Positions 44,756 through 50,755 of a stretch of DNA of 50,755 nt are shown piece by piece. Every line of letters starts with the position of its first letter. Positions within the stretch are counted from its first letter, which is position 1. The DNA is taken from NCBI GenBank assembly GCA_009746045.1, contig RPFO01000667.1:1950069-2000823 (forward strand). The letters are read 5' to 3'. Origin of the DNA: Mesostigma viride. Its lineage: Eukaryota > Streptophyta > Mesostigmatophyceae > Mesostigmatales > Mesostigmataceae. Under the pieces are notes generated by a model. The model saw only the letters and a program-made list of their open reading frames with translations, was not told where the DNA came from and did not search any database. The position numbers and the translations under genes were made by a program.

Positions 44756-45079
44756 CTGCGCAATTGCCATGAGTCCCATACAGCAGCCATTGTATAACAG
44801 GGGCAATGAGCACCGTCAGAACCCCCTCTGGCGTCTTTCTCACACAATTCTCAATCTAGTCTTTTTGTGCAATAATTGTTGGTTCAAAGAAGGTCCGTTC
44901 AAAGAAGTTTTATGAGACAAAATAAATTAGTTTCAATTACACGCATCAGATTAATCAAATCATATTTTCTCCCTCTCTTTCTTACTGAGCAATTCTGTCC
45001 ATCCTGCCCCTCTTTGCCGGCTTCTCATCAATCTCCTCATCAAAATCACACACACGTCTAATCTGCTGTCTAATCTGCT
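44756..45079. other. Intergenic gap without the palindrome
   Basis: This gap separates two cluster genes and, unlike the other gaps, shows no CCAACGGCCGTTGG copy. A TGTAA on the minus strand at 44937-44941 could end the transcript of the gene at 45553-45080. Confidence 0.6.
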
Positions 45080-45553
45080 CTACCACCCCCCCTTGCGCAT
45101 CAGGTCTTTCACCTCCCCCTTCAAGAGCGCTGTCACGAGTCGCGCGCACTCATACGCGGACTCCGTGGCCAGGTCCCTTCCCATATCATGCCACACTTTG
45201 GCCGTTGGACAGTCGGGATGGTCTCCCATGTAAGCCCACACATGCCTTGGCGGCTTGTCCTCTCCGCCTATCCCCTCTCCAGGTCGCATCTGTCCCACCT
45301 CCTCTATCACCCACTCTGCATCACGCAGCATGAATCGAGGCTTCTTGTCAACATAGTACAAGACCAAAACCATGTTGTTGGGCCAAGGCTTCCACTTTTT
45401 CGTCACGATGTGACGGTCAATCGTCATCAGCCCGCTCTCGATTTCGGCAAACAACGCCCCCCATACGTCAGAATGCTTGGGACAGAACCACTCGCTGTCC
45501 GTCGGCATTCCTTCCCATTGACAATCCGGATGTTCGCATCGAATGGGGTCCAT
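45080..45553 (-). CDS. Cys/His zinc-motif protein, 157 residues
   Basis: The frame from ATG at 45553 opens MDPIRCEHPDCQWEG and has one motif C-x4-C-x12-C-x2-H ending FCPKH. The rest is globular with several aromatic residues (KKWKPWPNNMVLVLYYVD). An upstream in-frame codon would extend it through a further Cys-rich stretch. The start at MDPIRC is preferred because CACAG stands immediately before the ATG, as in two neighbours. Family unknown. Codons near 45201 (CPTAK) contain GGCCGTTGGAC, a fragment of the palindromic repeat. Confidence 0.68.
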   Translation of the reverse strand: MDPIRCEHPDCQWEGMPTDSEWFCPKHSDVWGALFAEIESGLMTIDRHIVTKKWKPWPNNMVLVLYYVDKKPRFMLRDAEWVIEEVGQMRPGEGIGGEDKPPRHVWAYMGDHPDCPTAKVWHDMGRDLATESAYECARLVTALLKGEVKDLMRKGGW

Positions 45554-45747
45554 CTGTGCACATCGATATTTTTTACACCACCCGCAAACGCACGCATTCA
45601 GCAGGGTCAACGGCCGTTGGCCCTGTTAAATTCCACACATCCCAACGGCCGTTGGCCTTAGACGCACAAAACTTGACACCATCAGGCGATTTTTTCCAAA
45701 TGATTCTTCTTTATTAAATAAATTTACATTCATCCTAAAATCACATT

Positions 45748-46092
45748 CTAGTCAACATCCTCCCCATCTTTAGTGGGTTGCATTCGACCCCAATTGTCGT
45801 TCATAAAACTGACCAAAACATGAGCCGGAGTCCCCACATCCTCCTCACGCCTCAATTTACGCAATACACCTTTAGCAATTCCACCATACCCATCAACCTC
45901 CGACATCATCATGCCCACGCCATCAAGACGTTCAGCGTGCAATTGCCCGTCCTCTTCGAGAACCAGATCGGGCAGGTCTTCCAGTTCGGCCTCCACAATC
46001 TCTATCAGGTTTTCCTTTGTAGTCTCCCCCCCTTCCTTTCCTTCTTTTCCGCACTCCATCCTACACCCTGCCCCTGCACAACCGACGTCCAT
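45748..46092 (-). CDS. Small acidic hypothetical protein
   Basis: A 114-residue frame opens MDVGCAGAGCRMECG and is rich in Glu/Asp (IVEAELEDLPDLVLEEDG). TGTAA lies 20 bases after the stop (45724-45728), and a palindrome copy lies 45 bases before the start. It could be a separate small gene or a last exon joined at the TTGTGCAG acceptor-like site near 46080. No family is recognised. Confidence 0.5.
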   Translation of the reverse strand: MDVGCAGAGCRMECGKEGKEGGETTKENLIEIVEAELEDLPDLVLEEDGQLHAERLDGVGMMMSEVDGYGGIAKGVLRKLRREEDVGTPAHVLVSFMNDNWGRMQPTKDGEDVD

Positions 46093-46163
46093 GGCAAGTT
46101 AAGAAACGGACTCAGCTCACAGGACATTTTGCAAGTCCAACGGCCGTTGGCGACCAAAAACAC

Positions 46164-46946
46164 CTAGTCGCATGCATTCCTTGCTCTCTCCACCAAAGCA
46201 GAGGCCAGGACGACCCTTTCCACGACCTTTTCAATTTCCTCCCCCTCAGCATCAGCAACAACGGTCATGGCAAATCGGGCTTGGCGCTTAACCCCCGATG
46301 CCAGAACGGCAGCCATCTCCACACGAGTTTTTGAGACTTCAACAGGTACAGGCAATTCGCCGACCGCAAAAGTAAGCCTTGCGAGGTGCGGGACCCACCA
46401 ATCACCTTCCAAAAATCCGCAACCCCATCCAATCATGAAATACAACAACAGGTCTGCGCCCATGGCGCCTGCGATATCCAAGTCGTCATGCGAAACAATC
46501 GCATGCACGTCATCCTCCGAGCACAGCATCCATGTAAAAACGGCGTCCCCGAAACCTTGGCAGTAGGCATACGAGTCAAAGTCAGGGTGATTCAACATCC
46601 ATTCCCGCGACCTGACCGCCATTCTTTCCAGACTTCCAGCACTGTCCACCTCAAAACTCAGGACAAGAGGTCCTTCACCAGCACTGGACTCGCCATGCAC
46701 AAACAACAAGCCTCCTTTGATCACCTCTTGCATCTCCCCTGACAACTTGGCGTGTCCATCACAAAAAGGCATGCAATCCGTCCCGAATGGAAGCTGGCAA
46801 TCCCGGGCGATACACCCCCCCTTTTTTGCAAACAAATCCTTCACCCTCCCTGCCATTCCCGTTCGCACGCTGACATGACGCACGCACAAGTCATCCCCTC
46901 CTGCTCTCGCTTCCTGGCACCACGCAACCGTGCATTTGACCGCCAT
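46164..46946 (-). CDS. Cys/His zinc-motif protein, 260 residues
   Basis: It starts MAVKCTVAWCQ directly after CGCAG. Two motifs of the form C-x4-C-x8/9-C-x2-H follow: CTVAWCQEARAGGDDLCVRH and the related CIARDCQLPFGTDCMPFCDGH. The remainder is globular, with strands around LVLSFEVDSAG and a hydrophobic stretch DLLLYFMIGWGCGFLEG. It resembles the neighbour at 44755 in its N-terminal design but not downstream. Family unknown. Confidence 0.7.
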   Translation of the reverse strand: MAVKCTVAWCQEARAGGDDLCVRHVSVRTGMAGRVKDLFAKKGGCIARDCQLPFGTDCMPFCDGHAKLSGEMQEVIKGGLLFVHGESSAGEGPLVLSFEVDSAGSLERMAVRSREWMLNHPDFDSYAYCQGFGDAVFTWMLCSEDDVHAIVSHDDLDIAGAMGADLLLYFMIGWGCGFLEGDWWVPHLARLTFAVGELPVPVEVSKTRVEMAAVLASGVKRQARFAMTVVADAEGEEIEKVVERVVLASALVERARNACD

Positions 46947-47290
46947 CTGCGACCACCAACACCGTTTGATACACATTTCTCACCGTCAACGGCCGTTGGC
47001 TTGAAACAACAAGAATGATTTATTACTCGCACGAAAATCACACCATTTTCCAGCCTCCAACGGCCGTTGGCGCACGAAAAATGCACGAAAAAAATTTTTA
47101 TTATGCATTTATTGATTACATCCATAGTGCCACGTGGCGAATCACACCCAACTTTCCAGCTGCCAACGGCCGTTGGCGCAAAGAAAATCAAACCCTAATT
47201 TGCAGGTTCCAACGGCCGTTGGCGCAAAGAAAATCACACCCAACACTTCAGTCGCATAATCGATTCGCGTCAGTCACGCACTCGAACTTG
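46930..47290. repeat. Duplicated intergenic segment, copy 1
   Basis: This stretch reappears at 47865-48190 with small differences. It includes the start context of the gene to its left, CACCGTTTGATACACATTTC, three or four palindrome copies, a GTGCCACGTGGC G-box-like palindrome, a TGATTACATCC carrying TGTAA on the minus strand, and the 3' end of the gene to its right. Confidence 0.88.
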
Positions 47291-47865
47291 TACTCCTGCC
47301 CCAGCGCGGACATCACCTCACGAACCGCTTTCTCAAACTCGTCAACACCGTCGGGTCCCCACTCATGCACGTATTCCCTCAACCAGAACATGCAATCTCC
47401 AGCAGACACGAACAGCCGGTCGATGATCAGGTCAGTGTGATGCTTGAAGTACTTGCCGTCCTTCAAGATGACCCATTCGAACCGTCCCACCTCCCCTAAA
47501 CCCTTAAACCCTTCTCCCCTCTCATATGGCCGCGTCATCTGTATCCAACTTTCATTACCATCAGCATCGATCGACTGAAAACAAATTGGGCTGGGTATTG
47601 ATGGATCATAGGGCCTTATAGCACCACACCTCACAAGCACCTCCTCAAATGGCTCTACGGTCGGGTTTGGGAGTCCCCGACCCTCGATATTGAAAACAAG
47701 AGCCGCGGCCTTCGCGACATCCGGTTTCAAAAGAGACCTTTCACCCTCCTTGGGCTTAAAATCCAGCTTAATGTCCGGCAGAAGCCTGAGCGCGCTCTTA
47801 ACCACTCCCAGAAGCCTGTCTTCCAAGTTGATCCACTCGCCCCCCTCCGTCCTGTAGAACGTCAT
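47248..47865 (-). CDS. Hypothetical protein, 205 residues
   Basis: A single frame starts MTFYRTEGGEWINLEDRLLG after TTGCAG. It has a globular composition and a conserved-looking C-terminus (FEKAVREVMSALGQEYKFEC). No zinc motif is present, so a preceding exon may be missing. TGTAA lies about 128 bases beyond the stop (47116-47120). Part of its C-terminal coding sequence recurs after the stop of the next gene, at about 48170-48245. Family unknown. Confidence 0.68.
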   Translation of the reverse strand: MTFYRTEGGEWINLEDRLLGVVKSALRLLPDIKLDFKPKEGERSLLKPDVAKAAALVFNIEGRGLPNPTVEPFEEVLVRCGAIRPYDPSIPSPICFQSIDADGNESWIQMTRPYERGEGFKGLGEVGRFEWVILKDGKYFKHHTDLIIDRLFVSAGDCMFWLREYVHEWGPDGVDEFEKAVREVMSALGQEYKFECVTDANRLCD

Positions 47866-48190
47866 CTGCAACCCACCGACACCGTTTGATATACATTTCT
47901 CACCGTCAACGGCCGTTGGCTTGAAAAAACAACAAGAATTTTAAGATTTATTACGCGCACAAATCACACACTAGTTTTCAGTCTCCAACGGCCGTTGGCG
48001 CACGAAAAATGTTTTATTATGCATTTATTAATTACATCCATGGTGCCACGTGGCAAACCACACCCTACTTCCGGTTGCAAAGAAAATCAAACCCTAATTT
48101 GCAAGTTCCAACGGCCGTTGGCGCAAGAAAATCACACCCAAAATTTCTTCAGTCGCAGAATCCATTCCCCTCACGCAGTCGAACAGGGGT
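47865..48190. repeat. Duplicated intergenic segment, copy 2
   Basis: This is the counterpart of 46930-47290, with the same order of palindromes, G-box-like GTGCCACGTGG, TTACATCC and gene-end sequence. Small deletions show the copies have diverged. Confidence 0.88.
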
Positions 48191-48249
48191 ACTGTTCCCC
48201 CAGCGCGGACATCGCCTCACAAATCGCCCTGGGGTACGATTTAGTCCCC
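48170..48249 (-). pseudogene. Remnant of a duplicated gene end
   Basis: Immediately beyond the stop at 48250, a frame one base away reads ICEAMSALGEQYPCSTA. This matches VREVMSALGQEYKFEC at the end of the gene at 47865-47248. It marks the breakpoint of the tandem duplication. Confidence 0.65.
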
Positions 48250-49040
48250 TCAAAAAACCTTGAACATTTCACCTTTGAACTTGAAATGCACTTCACCCCC
48301 CATCCGAATTACAAGTCCGGCCAAATTGACACCAGACCAGCTGTCTGTAACGTCGCCGTGCATAGTGCTGAGAGACTTTCTCGCCTCACGATACTTGTTA
48401 CACCACTTCTTGTGTTCCTCCCAGTCCGCACGCTGGCATTCGGCAGCACAATACCGGACGTCTCGACAACCCCCGCACTTGCGGTGGACACCCTCCATCA
48501 CAGAGCACGCCTGATTCGAGCAACACTTTGGAAGCGAGCCCAGCATCGGCCCTCCCACCCCCGGGAGAACGATCATCCGTGAAAACGTCAATTTCACGGA
48601 CTCGGAATTCCCGAATGTAAAATGGAAACCTTCAAACCCCCCCCCTCTACTCTCGCCGATACGGTCAATCTCGGCTGCGCCTCACTCGCGTCTGGAAATT
48701 TCCCCCACTGGTCTTTCTCCCACTGGTCCCACCCAACCTTTCCGACATACGACACCAAAAGTCGAAACTCGACGTCTCGATTGAGTGGAACCCGATCCGC
48801 CGGCGTGGGCTTGTAGAATCCGCCAGCCAAGGCGAAGTACATGTCCAGCAACTGGAGATTAATCTGTCGTCCTACTGAGGCGAACGAGTCATACACGACC
48901 AAAACCGCAAACTGGCGACCCAGGCGCTTCTCGTGCTGCCGTACCCATCCGTGGATCTCGCGAGCCCGGTTAAGTACGTTTGCTGCCACGCAGGCAATCG
49001 CAGCGCGGGTCGAAGATTCCAGCTCGCCCGTCTCCGCCAT
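48250..49040 (-). CDS. MYND zinc-finger protein with frame break
   Basis: The frame from ATG at 49040 (MAETGELESSTRAAIACVAA) runs to a C9 run near 48640, where one extra base is needed. It then continues GFHFTFGNSESVKLTFSR into a MYND finger, with residues arranged C-x4-C-x10-C-x2-C-x5-C-x3-C-Q-x2-D-W-x2-H-x3-C (YCAAECQRADWEEHKKWC), and ends KGEMFKVF. About 263 residues. MYND fingers bind proline-rich partners. The C-x4-C opening is common in algal members. The N-terminal part (FAVLVVYDSFASVGRQINLQ) is not recognised. TGTAA lies about 215 bases beyond the stop (48032-48036). Confidence 0.78.
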
Positions 49041-49082
49041 CCCTCCCCTGCGCCAATTGGCACGTGCGTAATACGTAAGTAA

Positions 49083-50755
49083 TGTTTTTCAAGTCTAACG
49101 GCCGTTGGCTCACAACCCCCCTGTGGGAAGGGTGGATGCCTTACGAACCATTCAACCACATCTTTATGCTCAGCTAGATTTTTGGAGGCCTTTCTTGGAA
49201 GGCACATGGTAATAACCATCACTAAGCTGCATAAAAGACACATCCTGCCTTACTGCCACCAAATGAAACGAATGAAATGCACATGGTAATGTTTTTCAAG
49301 TCTAACGGCCGTTGGCTCACAACCCCCCTGTGGGAAGGGTGGATGCCTTACGAACCATCCAACCACATCTTTATGCTCAGCTAGATTTTTGGAGGCCTTT
49401 CTTGGAAGGCACATGGTAATAACCATCACTAAGCTGCATGAAAGACACATCCTGCCTTACTGCCACCAAATGAAAAGAATGAAATGCACATGATAATGTT
49501 TTTCCAATTCCAACGGCCGTTGGCTCACAACCCCCCTGTGGGAAGGGTGGATGCCTTACGAACCAGTCAAGCCCCATCTTTATGCTCAGCTAGATTTTTT
49601 GGAGGCCTTTCTAGGAGAAAAATGGTAAATAGCCACCACTAAGCTGCATAAAAGACACATCCTGCCTTATTGCCACCCAATTAAACGAATGAAATGCACA
49701 TGGTAATTTTTTTCAAGTCCAACGGCCGTTGGCTCACAACCCCCGTGTGGGAAGGGTGGATGCCTTACGAACCATTCAACCACATCTTTATGCTCAGCTA
49801 GATTTTTGGAGGCCTTTCTTTGAAGGCACATGGTAATAACAATCACTAAGCTGCATGAAAGACACATCCTGCATTATTGCCACCAAATGAAACGAATGAA
49901 ATGCACATTTTATTGTATTTCCAATTCCAACGGCCGTTGGCTCACAACCCCCCTGGGAAGGGTGGATGCCTTACGAACCATTCAACCACATCTTTATGCT
50001 CAGCTAGATTTTTGGAGGCCTTTCTTGGAAGAAAAATGGTAATAGCCACCACTAAGCTGAATGAAAGATACATCCTGGCTGATTGCCAACCCACTCAAAG
50101 GAATGAAATGCACATGATAATGTTTTTCAAGTCCAACGGCCGTTGGCTCACAACCCCCCTGGGAAGGGTGGATGCCTTACGAACCAGTCAAGCCCATCTT
50201 TATGCTCAGCTAGATTTTTGGAGGCCTTTCTTGGAAGAAAAATGGTAATAGCCACCACTAAGCTGCATGAAAGACACATCCTGCCTTATTGCCACCAATG
50301 AAACGAATGAAATGCACATGATAATGTTTTTCAAGTCTAACGGCCGTTGGCTCACAACCCCCCTGTGGGAAGGGTGGATGCCTTACGAACCAGTCAACCA
50401 CATCTTTATGCTCAGCTAGATTTTTGGAGGCCTTTCTTGGAAGAAAAATGGTAATAGCCACACTAAGCTGCATGAAAGACACATCCTGCCTAACTGCCAC
50501 CAATGAAACGAATGAAATGCACATGATAATGTTTTTCCAATTCCAACGGCCGTTGGCTCACAACCCCCCTGTGGGAAGGGTGGATGCCTTACGAACCAGT
50601 CAAGCCATCTTTAAGCTCAGCTAGTTTTTTTGGAGGCCTTTCTAGGAGAAAAATGGTAAATAGCCACCACTAAGGCTGCATAAAAGACACATCCTGCCTT
50701 ATTGCCACCCAAATGAAACGAATAAATGCACATGATAATGTTTTTCCAATTCCAA
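49083..50755. repeat. 206-bp satellite with palindrome, over 8 copies
   Basis: The palindrome positions at about 49098, 49304, 49510, 49720, 49926, 50133, 50338, 50543 and 50751 give a period of about 206 bases. Each unit holds GGCTCACAACCCCCCTGTGG, GGATGCCTTACGAACC, CTCAGCTAGATTTTTGGAGG and ATGAAATGCACATGATAATG. The array starts upstream of the MYND gene and runs off the right edge. Frames across it are artefacts. Confidence 0.96.

Overview
The window looks like nuclear DNA of a green alga. Genes carry GT-AG introns, one gene has the plant C2-VASt-C2-GRAM layout, a selenoprotein T uses an in-frame TGA, a piece of plastid rpoB is inserted, and most gene ends are followed by TGTAA, the green-algal polyadenylation signal. 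Species cannot be read from the sequence. Most long open frames here are artefacts of simple repeats.

Left (1-16.5 kb, minus strand): thirteen exons of one C2/VASt/GRAM membrane-contact-site type protein. Every splice phase fits, and the gene runs off the left edge before its second VASt domain. Its introns hold long microsatellites, several minisatellites and decayed copies of the neighbouring exon-intron junctions. Between 16.5 and 19.65 kb is a gene-free, G-rich divergent intergenic region with dispersed repeats.

Middle (19.65-28.3 kb): a three-exon selenoprotein T gene (plus strand, CxxU motif, C-terminal ADEL). It is followed by a nest of truncated LINE-like elements whose 3' ends share a stem-loop and an A/T microsatellite tail, and by a decayed reverse transcriptase fragment on the minus strand.

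Right (28.3-50.75 kb, minus strand): a large unrecognised gene of about 1,540 codons in five exons. One of its introns is about 8.4 kb and contains a 7.7-kb (GGACAA)n satellite. Next come an rpoB-derived plastid insertion and a head-to-tail cluster of small unrecognised genes. Several of these encode short Cys/His zinc motifs and one has a MYND finger. The perfect palindrome CCAACGGCCGTTGG recurs through introns, untranslated regions, intergenic gaps and a terminal 206-bp satellite, and fragments of it lie inside coding exons. Three reading frames break at long C runs, each by one missing base, which looks like homopolymer undercounting in the assembly.
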